From Candidatus Omnitrophota bacterium (lineage in GTDB: Bacteria; Omnitrophota; Omnitrophia; Omnitrophales; Aquincolibacteriaceae): a stretch of DNA of 64,000 bases. The DNA lies in contig CAIJHQ010000045.1 in NCBI GenBank assembly GCA_903820505.1, positions 1-64,000 on the forward strand. Direction: 5' to 3'. Of the stretch, positions 8,267 through 16,575 are shown piece after piece; position 1 is the first letter of the stretch; the number at the start of each line of letters is the position of its first letter. A model generated the notes under the pieces. It worked only from the letters and a program-made list of their open reading frames with translations, did no database searches and had not been told where the DNA came from. The position numbers were made by a program, and so were the translations under genes.

Positions 8267-8447
8267 AGAGTCGGAATTATAACATAACAGTACCGGGTAC
8301 CAAAGGGTCACATGCCCTACGACCATAAAAGCGAGTTGAACAAGGAGGAAATCCTGCGGATCGCAGTGGGCGTCTAGACCGGTGACAGTTGTCACCAATT
8401 CTATACTTATTCCCTAACCTCTCCCCTTGCACGGCGTCCGGTCAATG
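8267..8447. repeat. Copy C of the def-upstream region, uninterrupted
   Basis: Matches 6450-6550 and then 7217-7320 in sequence, thus preserving the arrangement before the toxin-antitoxin segment arrived. It holds a divergent 21-codon plus-strand ORF (8312-8377), a near-perfect palindrome at 8381-8396 with seven-base arms ggtgaca and tgtcacc, and one copy of the ttccctaacc repeat. The stretch 8057-8479 contains no intact gene. Confidence 0.85.
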
Positions 8448-8479
8448 CTGCTATTCGGTCAGAATTGATAACGCCAGCA

Positions 8480-8836
8480 CTACTCAGCATAAGCACCCAC
8501 GGGACAGTTGGTCGGTCGCCGATCGTCCCATGTACTAATAAGCTTTTGCTTGTTCTGGGCATGCCATTGCCTAATATTGCGATCAAATCTTTCCAACCCC
8601 CCGTTAAGTTTTAAACAATCAGAAATCCGATAGTTGGCCGTTTCGCCTTGACAACTAACTCTGAAATGCGGAGGAGGATGCTCTTTGGAGAACAATTCAA
8701 TTTTAAGCGGCCCTATTTGACCTACGCTTTTTTCAGTAAGAGATCTTCGTCCATTTCCAAGGATGGGCCCCTGAGCAAAAGACTCCGCCAAGTCACTATT
8801 TGCCGTTTCGCAATCAAATACGACAATCCATTCCAT
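8480..8836 (-). CDS. DUF4160 family protein
   Basis: About 118 residues from the ATG at 8836. The diagnostic stretch is IELFSKEHPPPHFRVSCQG, close to the DUF4160 pattern of an acidic residue followed by H-x-PPHFH; here the last histidine is arginine. DUF4160 genes are widespread, usually next to other small orphan genes, and have no settled function. The N-terminus overlaps the 8814-9077 gene by about 20 bases, which suggests co-expression. An extension to 8869 would lengthen that overlap and is less likely. Confidence 0.75.
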   Translation of the reverse strand: MEWIVVFDCETANSDLAESFAQGPILGNGRRSLTEKSVGQIGPLKIELFSKEHPPPHFRVSCQGETANYRISDCLKLNGGLERFDRNIRQWHAQNKQKLISTWDDRRPTNCPVGAYAE

Positions 8837-9077
8837 CGTCATCCTCAATCGTGTATTCACTGGCAACATTAGCAGTAAACCACTGTTTAGCGCTTCGCTC
8901 TACCTCTTCTTTTGAACCAGCATAAAACGTCTTGACGTCGAAATTTAAAATATCTCCTGATTTAACAGGCCATTCCCCTGATACTTTATACAAAATACTG
9001 CCGGCAAAGTCTCCTTGAGGCTGCTTCGTTAAAAAGAAACCGGCCACACCTTCCGCATATCGAATTATTTTTTTCAT
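8814..9077 (-). CDS. Uncharacterised small protein paired with DUF4160
   Basis: An 87-residue soluble protein that I cannot place in a family. It begins MKKIIRYAEGVAGFFLTKQP, is predicted mixed alpha/beta with no membrane segment, and ends in an acidic patch (EDDDGMD). It overlaps the start of the DUF4160 gene, so the two probably form a unit. The ATG at 9077 is preceded by a GGAAA-rich stretch that could serve as a weak ribosome site. Base composition is A+T-rich like the rest of this spacer. Confidence 0.55.
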   Translation of the reverse strand: MKKIIRYAEGVAGFFLTKQPQGDFAGSILYKVSGEWPVKSGDILNFDVKTFYAGSKEEVERSAKQWFTANVASEYTIEDDDGMDCRI

Positions 9078-9220
9078 GCTCGTTTTCCTTTCAAAAACTA
9101 AAAAGGATCGGGGAATATTCGATCTTCGATAAGTTTGTTTGTCGTTAATTTTTTAACTTCGCTCCAGAAACAATCATTTGGGCGATCTGTTCCGCAAGTA
9201 TCTTTGTTTTGTTAAATTTA

Positions 9221-9886
9221 TTAATCCATATCCCTCAATTCTTCGCCATTTTCAGGATCATATTGCGTTCCTGGGGGGTAAAATCGGCCTGTTCGAGGGT
9301 TAAATCTCCTGCTCGGATTGTTCTGTTTCCGAATCGCCGCTTGCTCCTCTTCATGCTTAGCCCTTCTCACCTCTGGAAATTCAACGCCTAATTCTGTCAT
9401 CTTGGTCCTTGCTTGCTCAACAATGTTTTCAATAAAACTTTCTGCCACGATCCCATTGCCAACCGTTCCACCCAACGTTGCTTCATCCGTGATGGATACA
9501 GGTGCCAATAGGTATCCTAGCACAGTATTGTGAGAGCGATTGAATCGGATTTTCTTTCCATTCATGTTTACAACTACGCTTCCTCCTGTTCCGGAAACAT
9601 GGGGTTGCTTCTCCGTTACAAAAGTGACGTATTCCAAAAAATCATTGAGGTCCAACGACCCATTCGTCAAGGTTATTGTGCTAGAACCGGTTTCTTTTAA
9701 TTTTGACTGGTCATCGTCTGAGGACACAATATTGCCATTAGCCCAAATCTTTCCATCACACTGAATCTGTGCGTTTGGATTTTTAAGGGAAAGTTCCTGG
9801 CATGTCCATCCATAAACGATTGTGGAATAGATCAGACAAAATACAGAAACGGCTGTGATGCTTATACAACCCATGTGCTTAACCAT
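9221..9886 (-). CDS. Exported protein of unknown function
   Basis: About 221 residues with an N-terminal signal sequence (hydrophobic residues 5-25, ending near VYGW). The mature part opens with a cysteine pair region (TCQEL...IQCDG), has an asparagine/threonine/glycine-rich stretch and ends in a charged tail with RRFNPRTGRFYPPG. I do not recognise a family. The ATG at 9886 is chosen over one six codons upstream because GGAGGAG lies correctly spaced before it. It stands alone between priA and the DUF4160 pair and is probably secreted or periplasmic. Confidence 0.6.
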   Translation of the reverse strand: MVKHMGCISITAVSVFCLIYSTIVYGWTCQELSLKNPNAQIQCDGKIWANGNIVSSDDDQSKLKETGSSTITLTNGSLDLNDFLEYVTFVTEKQPHVSGTGGSVVVNMNGKKIRFNRSHNTVLGYLLAPVSITDEATLGGTVGNGIVAESFIENIVEQARTKMTELGVEFPEVRRAKHEEEQAAIRKQNNPSRRFNPRTGRFYPPGTQYDPENGEELRDMD

Positions 9887-10163
9887 AAGATTCTCCTCCG
9901 CCATTGCGCCTTCGCATTAATTCGTCTAACAATCCCCATCAAGCGAACTCGTCGTTAAGATTGAATCATTTCCGAAACTCTTTTATGCATCGGCAGGATC
10001 GGCTAGCAACTGTATTATTTTCCACACATGAGGGAGGGTTTAAACTGAGCTTGGTCAAACATGCGAGAGGGGACAGGGACGGATGGCAAAGGGATGCGTA
10101 GAAACATACGCGGAAAGGGACTTTACGCCTGCGGATGGAGTAAGGAACCGGAAGGACAGCTCT

Positions 10164-12263
10164 TTACAAAATATTCAGCGGGTCGACGTCCATCGCGAAA
10201 GCCACACCTGACGGCTTGCGAAGCCCCATCAGGAGCGCGTAAATCCCGGCCGTTAAATTCTCTCCGCCCGGGATCTTTATCATCACGTGCCAGCGAAAAT
10301 GGCCGCGGAGCTTGTAAAAGGGCAGCGGCGCCGGGCCGATCAGCTCCAGGCCCTTTACCGCTTCTGGTTCCGGCGAAACAGCGCCGGTCCCCTCAAGGTC
10401 TTTTGATAGCGATGCCCCGGGGATCAAAAATTTCCGTCGAATCTCGTCCCGAACCTCTCTCGCGAAAACATACGCTTTTTTCTCATCACGGGACCGGACA
10501 ATGATATTGACGAGCGACCGGTACGGCGGGTAGTGGAATTCTTCGCGGAAGGATTTTTCATGAGCAAAAAAATTCAGGAAATCATGCTTCTTCGCGAAGA
10601 GAACGCTCGGATGGTCCGGCATGTAGGTCTGGATGTAGACGCGGCCGGGTTTGGCCCCTCGCCCCGCCCGCCCGGCGAATTGGGTCAGAAGCTGGAATGT
10701 CCGCTCACCGGACCTGAAATCCGGCAGACGAAGCCCTACGTCCGCCAGCACGACACCCACCAGTGTCACGTGCGGAAAATCGAACCCTTTCGCGATCATC
10801 TGCGTGCCGATCAGGATGTCGATCTTTCGGTCGCGAAATTTTCCCAAAATGCCCTCATGGGCGTCTTTTTTCCGGGTCGTGTCGGCGTCAAGCCGCGCGA
10901 TCCTGGCGGCCGGAAAAAACCTCGCCGTCTCGCTCTCGACCTTCTCGGTCCCGAACCCCGCGAATTTGAGGAGCGGAGCTTTACAGGACGAGCAGGTTTC
11001 CGGCACCTTTTTTTGATAATTGCAGTAGTGACAGAGGAGTTTGTCGATCTCCTGATGGTAAGTGAGCGACACCTGGCACATCTTGCATTTCTCGGTCTCG
11101 GAGCACTCGCGGCAGCGGAGCGATGTGGAGAATCCGCGACGGTTGAGAAGAAGCATAGTTCCCTCTCCCGCGGCAAGATTTTGGCCGATCTCTTTGAGAA
11201 GCGGCGGAGAAAAGATCAGGCTCGGCCGTTTATCGCCCTCATAACGCTTGAGGTCGATGATCTCGACCTTCGGCATGGCCTTTTCATCGACCCGCTGGGT
11301 CAGATCCAACCGGAGGAAATCTCCCCGTTCCGCGGCATACATGCTTTCAAGTGAAGGCGTTGCCGTGCCCATGATAAAAAGAGCGTTCTCGTGCCTCGCG
11401 CGCCAAACGGCGACATCCCGCGCGTGGTAACGGGGCGCGGTCTCCTGTTTGTACGAACCTTCGTGCTCTTCGTCCATGATCATAAGCCCGAGGTCCGGGA
11501 CCGGAGCGAAGACCGCGGAACGAGGGCCGAGCACAACGCGGCAGGTGCGCATCTCAATGCGCTTCCACGCGAGAAAACGTTCGCCGTCCGTCATTTTGCT
11601 GTGCAGGATCTCGAGTTCGCCCCCGAAATGACCGGCGAAAAAACGCTTCAGCTGTTCGGTGAGCGCGATCTCGGGTACCAGGCAGATCACTCCCCGTCCC
11701 TTTTTCAGCGTTTCCTGGATCGTACGGATATAGAGCTCGCTTTTTCCGCTGCCCGTCACGCCGTAAAGAAGAATGGGTTTGGAGTTCTTATTACCGAGCG
11801 CTTCCAAAATAGCCGCGAAGGCTTTGCTCTGTTCGCCGGTCAGTTCGTACGCCGCGGGTTTCGCGGCTGAGGCCACATTCTTCTCTTTCGCTTTTTCGAT
11901 GTATTTCGCGGTCTTCTTGCCGAATTTGACCCAGCGCGGCAGGGCGTTCTCGATGGCCTCGCCCCAACTCGAGCCGTAATATTCGCCCACCCATCGGGTC
12001 AGTTCGAGCATCGGGAGTGGAAGAACGGGCTGGTCATCCAGAACGGAAATGAGCGATTTCATTTTCTGGGCCGGCGCCGTCGACTCCTTCCCGACGACAT
12101 AGCCGGTGATCTCGCGGTTCCGGAACGGAACATTGACACGGACGCCGGGAAGGACTTTCTCCTGAAGTTCGTCGGGGATCAGATAACTGAAAGCGGTCGT
12201 CGCGATCGGAAGCGGTACGGCGACCAATGCGCAGAGGGTTTTGCCGTCAGGCGGCGGATTCAC
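10164..12263 (-). CDS. priA: Primosomal protein N' (replication restart helicase PriA)
   Basis: 3'-to-5' helicase that reloads the replisome at collapsed forks. In the 699-residue product the Walker A motif GVTGSGKS is at 168-175, LVPEIALTEQ near 195, DEEH at 264-267, eight zinc-binding cysteines between C384 and C427, and IGTQMIAKGFDFPHV with LLTQFAGRAGRG in the C-terminal helicase half. I take GTG at 12263 as start because it overlaps the udg stop (GTGA); a longer in-frame extension lies wholly inside udg. Its last codons and 3' flank are partly duplicated near 8082-8190. Confidence 0.96.
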   Translation of the reverse strand: MNPPPDGKTLCALVAVPLPIATTAFSYLIPDELQEKVLPGVRVNVPFRNREITGYVVGKESTAPAQKMKSLISVLDDQPVLPLPMLELTRWVGEYYGSSWGEAIENALPRWVKFGKKTAKYIEKAKEKNVASAAKPAAYELTGEQSKAFAAILEALGNKNSKPILLYGVTGSGKSELYIRTIQETLKKGRGVICLVPEIALTEQLKRFFAGHFGGELEILHSKMTDGERFLAWKRIEMRTCRVVLGPRSAVFAPVPDLGLMIMDEEHEGSYKQETAPRYHARDVAVWRARHENALFIMGTATPSLESMYAAERGDFLRLDLTQRVDEKAMPKVEIIDLKRYEGDKRPSLIFSPPLLKEIGQNLAAGEGTMLLLNRRGFSTSLRCRECSETEKCKMCQVSLTYHQEIDKLLCHYCNYQKKVPETCSSCKAPLLKFAGFGTEKVESETARFFPAARIARLDADTTRKKDAHEGILGKFRDRKIDILIGTQMIAKGFDFPHVTLVGVVLADVGLRLPDFRSGERTFQLLTQFAGRAGRGAKPGRVYIQTYMPDHPSVLFAKKHDFLNFFAHEKSFREEFHYPPYRSLVNIIVRSRDEKKAYVFAREVRDEIRRKFLIPGASLSKDLEGTGAVSPEPEAVKGLELIGPAPLPFYKLRGHFRWHVMIKIPGGENLTAGIYALLMGLRKPSGVAFAMDVDPLNIL

Positions 12264-12940
12264 TCCGAGGATTCCTCGAGGCGCTGGATGATCTTCTTCA
12301 TGTCTTCCCAAACTTTGCCCTTCTCTCCGGGACTGCGCAACAAATACGCCGGATGATACGTGCACATAAGGGGAATGCCCTCATATTCGCTGAAAGTCCC
12401 GCGCAACGCGGAGATCGGCCGGTCCGTTTGCAGTAAGGCCTGAGACGCGTGGGTCCCGAGAGCGCAGATCACTTTCGGCATGATGAGTTCCAGCTGCCGT
12501 TTGAGAAAAGGGCTGCAATTCACGACCTCATCAGGGGCCGGAGGACGGTTGCCGGGAGGACGGCACTTCAGGACATTGCAGATAAAAACTTCCTCACGAC
12601 TGAGCCCCATCGCCTCGATGATCTTGGTAAGCAGTTGTCCGGCGCGCCCGACGAATGGAAGACCCTGCTTGTCTTCATCGGCACCCGGCGCCTCCCCCAC
12701 GAACACGAGTTTTGCCCTGATGTTGCCGGACCCGAACACGGTCTGGGTCCGCTGCTTGGCGAGTTCGTCGCACTGCTTGCACTGCCGCACCCGGTCTCGC
12801 AATTCCAGCATGCCGTCCTTGACGCTCTCCGTCCGCCGGACGCCCGTTCCCCGGGTCTCGGAATTCCTGGGGATATAGAGATGTTCGACCCCGTCTTCTT
12901 TGAGGGCCTTCAGAAATAATAGCGGATCGTTCTTTGGCAT
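12260..12940 (-). CDS. udg: Uracil-DNA glycosylase, family 4 (Fe-S)
   Basis: Removes uracil from DNA formed by cytosine deamination. The 226-residue product has the family-4 motifs: CKQC and later CNVLKC supplying Fe-S cluster cysteines, the active-site GEAPGADED, and THPAYLLR-type sequence YHPAYLLR near the C-terminus, plus NCSPFLKRQLELI. An N-terminal extension of about 45 residues precedes the domain. It overlaps priA by four bases and starts eight bases after the glycosyltransferase gene upstream, so a repair/restart pair shares this operon. Confidence 0.94.
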   Translation of the reverse strand: MPKNDPLLFLKALKEDGVEHLYIPRNSETRGTGVRRTESVKDGMLELRDRVRQCKQCDELAKQRTQTVFGSGNIRAKLVFVGEAPGADEDKQGLPFVGRAGQLLTKIIEAMGLSREEVFICNVLKCRPPGNRPPAPDEVVNCSPFLKRQLELIMPKVICALGTHASQALLQTDRPISALRGTFSEYEGIPLMCTYHPAYLLRSPGEKGKVWEDMKKIIQRLEESSE

Positions 12941-12948
12941 AAGGATCC

Positions 12949-14064
12949 TTACCGGGACTCGAGAACTTTGCGGACCAGATCTTCAGCCGCGTTCGGACGG
13001 GACAAGCGCTGAATGGCGGCCCGTTTTTGCGACAGTACCGCGGGATCTTCCAGGACACTTTTCACGATCGCGCGGATCTCACACGGCTCTTCAAGAAAAA
13101 AGGCCGCCTGCCGCAACTTCAAAAGTTTCACGTTACGCGTTTCCTGTCCGGGGATCGGGTGCATGACGACCATCACGACGCCTTTTGTGAGCGCTTCGGA
13201 GGTCGTGGAACCTCCGGACTTCGCGACCATCATGTCACTGGCCTCCATCAGGTCCGGCATGAAATCGATAAAACCGAAGATCTTGACGGGATAAGGATAC
13301 GTTTTACTTTCCAAAAGGGCCTTGAGTTCCTTATTGTTGGCGCACACGACAAAGCACTGGACCCTGTCCTTGAACGCTTTGAGTTCCTCAAGGATCGCCT
13401 CCTGCGGCCCGAGACCAAAACTTCCACTCGTGAGAAGGATCGTGAACCGGTTTTCATCGAAACCGTGAGACCTCAAAATTTCGCCACGCTTACCCGTGGG
13501 CTTGAACTTCGGGACGACCGGGATGCCCCCGTCCGTAATGTCAGCAACCGGGACCCCTCGGCGGATAAGGTCCTGTTTTGTCTCCTCCGCCATGACCCAA
13601 TAATGGTCCGTCCCGGGGTTCACCCAAAAGGTGTGGGGATAAAAGTCCGTGATGACCGAGATCATTTTGGAGTGGATCAATCCCTTTTGTTTGGCCCGGC
13701 CCAGGATCTCAGGCGGAAGGAAATGTGTGGAGATAATGACATCCGGCTGGTTCTCGACGATGTCCTTCAACAGTTTTTTTGCGTGGAACGAATTCGTGAG
13801 CGCACGAAAGGGCCGGACCAGCGCATAGACCCAGGCGTGATCCAGGACCTCATAAAACCAGCCCCAAAGACCCGGAGCGTTCGTCACGGCCCAGTAGTAA
13901 AGCGGGGCGTAGGTCTTCTGTAAAGCCGGGCTGGCGTAATCGAGGCAGTTAAGCAGCCGCACCTGGAGGTCGGCGCGACCGCTCCGCGCGAACGCATCCT
14001 GGATCGCGATGGCGATCTTGCGGTGGCCTTCTCCTGCAGTGGCGTGAATGATGTCGATCTTCAT
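12949..14064 (-). CDS. Glycosyltransferase of the MGDG synthase / MurG-like type (GT28)
   Basis: A 371-residue GT-B protein. The N-terminal half starts IDIIHATAGEGHRKIA, the glycine/histidine loop seen in monogalactosyldiacylglycerol synthases and processive diacylglycerol glucosyltransferases, and the C-terminal half has LLTSGSFGLGPQE and SGGSTTSEALTKG for the UDP-sugar. The likely role is adding a sugar to a diacylglycerol on the cytoplasmic membrane face. It overlaps gmhB by four bases. The substrate cannot be read from sequence; MurG itself is less likely given the N-terminal motif. Confidence 0.85.
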   Translation of the reverse strand: MKIDIIHATAGEGHRKIAIAIQDAFARSGRADLQVRLLNCLDYASPALQKTYAPLYYWAVTNAPGLWGWFYEVLDHAWVYALVRPFRALTNSFHAKKLLKDIVENQPDVIISTHFLPPEILGRAKQKGLIHSKMISVITDFYPHTFWVNPGTDHYWVMAEETKQDLIRRGVPVADITDGGIPVVPKFKPTGKRGEILRSHGFDENRFTILLTSGSFGLGPQEAILEELKAFKDRVQCFVVCANNKELKALLESKTYPYPVKIFGFIDFMPDLMEASDMMVAKSGGSTTSEALTKGVVMVVMHPIPGQETRNVKLLKLRQAAFFLEEPCEIRAIVKSVLEDPAVLSQKRAAIQRLSRPNAAEDLVRKVLESR

Positions 14065-14621
14065 GATCTTAAAATGTGCGGAACCGCATCCTTAAGGTTA
14101 TTCACGATATGATCCGGCTGAAGCGCCGCCGTCAATTGCTTCTCGGTCTTGAGGCCGTAACCGGTCCGGACCAGGATCGTCCCGACGCCAAAATTCTTCC
14201 CCGCCTCGATGTCGCTTAGCTTGTCCCCGACAAAAAACGTTCCCTTCCGGTCGAATGCGATGCCGTGAACAGCCCGCTCCAAAAGTTTCGTCTTCGGTTT
14301 GCGGCAATCGCAGGTTTCGTTCTTTCCGTGCGTGCAGTACTGCGCGCCCTTGATCACGACGCCGTGCCGGGCGAGCTCTTCGGCCATCTTTCCGTGAACG
14401 TCCCACATCGCCGCTTCCGAAAAGATCCCGTCGCCCACGCCGGCCTGGTTGGAAACGATGAAAATATCGAACCCCGCGTCGGTCAGCGCTTTGAGCGCTT
14501 CAAGGACGCCCTCTTCAAAGCGGAACTCTTCCCAGTTTTCCACGTACTTCCAGAGGTCGACATTGATCACGCCATCCCGGTCGATAAAGACAACGCGCCG
14601 CGTTTTCCCGGTCATGGTCAT
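14061..14621 (-). CDS. gmhB: D-glycero-D-manno-heptose 1,7-bisphosphate 7-phosphatase
   Basis: HAD-superfamily phosphatase of the ADP-heptose pathway for LPS inner core. The 186-residue product has D14 and D16 in FIDRDGVIN, SNQAGVGDG, the zinc loop with C96, H98, C104 and C106 followed by RKPK, and VGDKLSDIEAG. That zinc loop separates GmhB from other HAD phosphatases. It overlaps the DegT gene upstream and the GT28 gene downstream, both as ATGA. The heptosyltransferase-like gene at 20225-21400 supplies the matching downstream step. Confidence 0.93.
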   Translation of the reverse strand: MTMTGKTRRVVFIDRDGVINVDLWKYVENWEEFRFEEGVLEALKALTDAGFDIFIVSNQAGVGDGIFSEAAMWDVHGKMAEELARHGVVIKGAQYCTHGKNETCDCRKPKTKLLERAVHGIAFDRKGTFFVGDKLSDIEAGKNFGVGTILVRTGYGLKTEKQLTAALQPDHIVNNLKDAVPHILRS

Positions 14622-15790
14622 CTCTTGAAGAATTTCAAGACCGCCTGGGAAACCGTCTCCACCTCGGCCTCGGTCATACCCGGAAAGAACGGAAGCGTCA
14701 GGACCTCACCGGCGAGCGCCTGCGTGACGGGAAGCGGGACCCGACGGGTCTTGTATTTTTTCATGATCGGCTGCGCGTGGACGGGTGTCGCGTAATGGAT
14801 CATGGACGGCACGCCTTCCTGCGCCAGAAACTCCTTAAGCGCGTCACGCTTCCCGCCCGGCACCCGGACAACGTAGATATGATAGACATGAAGCGCTCCG
14901 GGAACCTCCGACGGCAGAACAAGCGGGGACTTTTGCAATTTTTGCGCGAACAATCCTGCCAGCTTCCGGCGTTCGTCGTTCATCTCGTCCAAATGGTCGA
15001 GTTTGATCGAAAGGAACGCTGCCTGCACGCTGTCGAGACGGCTCGTCCAGCCGATCTCATCGTGCACAAGCGGGTCAACGATCCCCTTGCCGAGATTGCG
15101 GTATTGCAGCACACGGCGGTAAAGCGGCTCGTTCGAGGTCGTCAGCATTCCTCCGTCGCCGATCCCGCCGAGATTCTTGGTAGGATAAAAGCTGAAAGCG
15201 CCCGCGTCGCCGAAGGCACCGGCCTTTTTGCCCTTCCATGTCGCGCCGTGAGCCTGGCAGGCGTCTTCCACGACCTTGAGTTTCCCGGACTTCGCGATCT
15301 CCATGAGGACGTCCATGTCAGCGGTCTGTCCGAACAAATGGACCGGGATCATGGCTTTGGTCTTCTTGCTGATCGCCTTCCGGACCGATTTCGGATCGAG
15401 CGTGAAAGATCTGGCGTCCACATCTGCAAAGACAGGAACCGCTCCGAGGTGCAGCGCGGCCAACGCCGTGGCCGTGAACGTAAAAGAAGGCATGACGACT
15501 TCGTCGCCTTTTTTGATCCCGGCCGCTTTCAGACCGAAGATCAGCGCGTCGGTCCCCGAAGCGACGCCCGCTGCGTACGGAACGCCAAGGTAACCGGCGA
15601 ATTTGCGTTCGAATTCCTTGAGCGCGGGTCCGAGGATGTAGGCGCCGCTCGAATAAACCTTTTCAAAGGCCTCGAGCGTCCCGCCCAACAGCGGATCGTG
15701 CTGCCTCTTGATGTCAAAATACGGCAGCTTCGTGAGCGGCAGGTTATTTTGTTGCGTTCTGGCTGTTTTTGAGTTCACGGTATTTGGCAT
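14618..15790 (-). CDS. DegT/DnrJ/EryC1/StrS aminotransferase
   Basis: PLP-dependent sugar aminotransferase making amino sugars from keto-sugar nucleotides. The PLP lysine is K205 in SFYPTKNLGGIGDGGM, with VVEDACQAHGA (D176) contacting the cofactor and SGTDALIFGL near residue 79. Length, 390 residues, is normal. The ATG at 15790 overlaps the preceding GT2 gene by 47 bases; a CTG just after that gene's stop is an alternative. The product presumably feeds an amino sugar into the polysaccharide assembled by neighbouring transferases. Confidence 0.93.
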   Translation of the reverse strand: MPNTVNSKTARTQQNNLPLTKLPYFDIKRQHDPLLGGTLEAFEKVYSSGAYILGPALKEFERKFAGYLGVPYAAGVASGTDALIFGLKAAGIKKGDEVVMPSFTFTATALAALHLGAVPVFADVDARSFTLDPKSVRKAISKKTKAMIPVHLFGQTADMDVLMEIAKSGKLKVVEDACQAHGATWKGKKAGAFGDAGAFSFYPTKNLGGIGDGGMLTTSNEPLYRRVLQYRNLGKGIVDPLVHDEIGWTSRLDSVQAAFLSIKLDHLDEMNDERRKLAGLFAQKLQKSPLVLPSEVPGALHVYHIYVVRVPGGKRDALKEFLAQEGVPSMIHYATPVHAQPIMKKYKTRRVPLPVTQALAGEVLTLPFFPGMTEAEVETVSQAVLKFFKR

Positions 15791-16514
15791 AGGTGATGAT
15801 CTGATACGCGGAGTGCAGGAACGACATAAAAAATCCGGTATAGCCGGTCGTGATGCCGTCCTTCTGGAAATAATACTTCAGGAAACGGCTGCAGGCCTTT
15901 CGGAAAACACGCCAGGGCCCCATCTTGCGGCCGTCTTTCACCCATTTTTCGGCCTCGAGCGCCGTTTCGCGGTTGAACTTGGTGAACCACGCGTCCCAAC
16001 TCGGACTCGAATAATGGAGGATGTCGCCCTTGAGCGATCCGCACGTGCCCTCGTAGAACATTTTGGGATGGACGCGCGCCTCTTCATACTTGAACTGCCC
16101 CCGTTTAAAAAAGCGCGTCTTGGGAGCCGGATAATAGCCGCCGCCCTTGATCCAATCGGTCCCGATGAAAGTTTTGACCGGCATGCAATAACACGTATTC
16201 GGGTCGTTCGGGCTTTGCGCGACGCGGGTGATCTCCGCGGCGAGTTCCGGAGTAATGCGCTCGTCGGCATCAAGACTGAAGACCCACGGCTGGGTTGCGA
16301 GACTGTAAGCATAGTTCCGGTGCCGCCCTTCAATATCCATGGCGCGCTGGGAGACTTTGGCCCCGAACGACTTGGCGATCTCGACCGTGCGGTCCGTGCT
16401 GTTGTCGTCCAGAACGATGATCTCCTGCGCGAACGCGGCGCTCTTGAGACAATCGGCGAGACGTTTTTCCTCATTCTTCGCGATCACGACAACGGAAACC
16501 AAAGCCTTATCCAT
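15744..16514 (-). CDS. GT2 glycosyltransferase, LPS-core WaaE type
   Basis: A 256-residue GT-A protein beginning SVVVIAKNEEKRL, with LDDNSTDRT and SLDADERITPE (the DxD motif) and the WaaE-like C-terminal region containing KYYFQKDGITTGYTGF. Relatives add glucose or heptose residues to LPS core. Two more enzymes of the same general type are encoded nearby (27189-27923 and the fragment at 25769-25919). A TATAAT lies 30 bases upstream, so a new transcript may start here. Confidence 0.9.
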   Translation of the reverse strand: MDKALVSVVVIAKNEEKRLADCLKSAAFAQEIIVLDDNSTDRTVEIAKSFGAKVSQRAMDIEGRHRNYAYSLATQPWVFSLDADERITPELAAEITRVAQSPNDPNTCYCMPVKTFIGTDWIKGGGYYPAPKTRFFKRGQFKYEEARVHPKMFYEGTCGSLKGDILHYSSPSWDAWFTKFNRETALEAEKWVKDGRKMGPWRVFRKACSRFLKYYFQKDGITTGYTGFFMSFLHSAYQIITYAKYRELKNSQNATK

Positions 16515-16543
16515 CCTGCGATCCTCTCTTTTCGGGTTGCGAG

Positions 16544-16549
16544 ATTATA
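16544..16549 (-). promoter_or_regulatory. Possible -10 box upstream of the GT2/DegT/gmhB run
   Basis: A perfect TATAAT on the minus strand, 29-35 bases before the GT2 start at 16514. I find no convincing -35 hexamer at 16-18 bases, so the call is tentative. Confidence 0.3.
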
Positions 16550-16575
16550 ATACGAGACGGGCGCGGAACATCATG

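Noticed and set aside
10061-10504. Plus-strand frame with GKGLYACGWSKEPEG, reminiscent of flavoprotein oxidoreductase tails
   Set aside because: It runs into the antisense of priA, and the matching duplicated stretch near 8100 does not keep the frame reading as such a domain; more likely priA-downstream flank.
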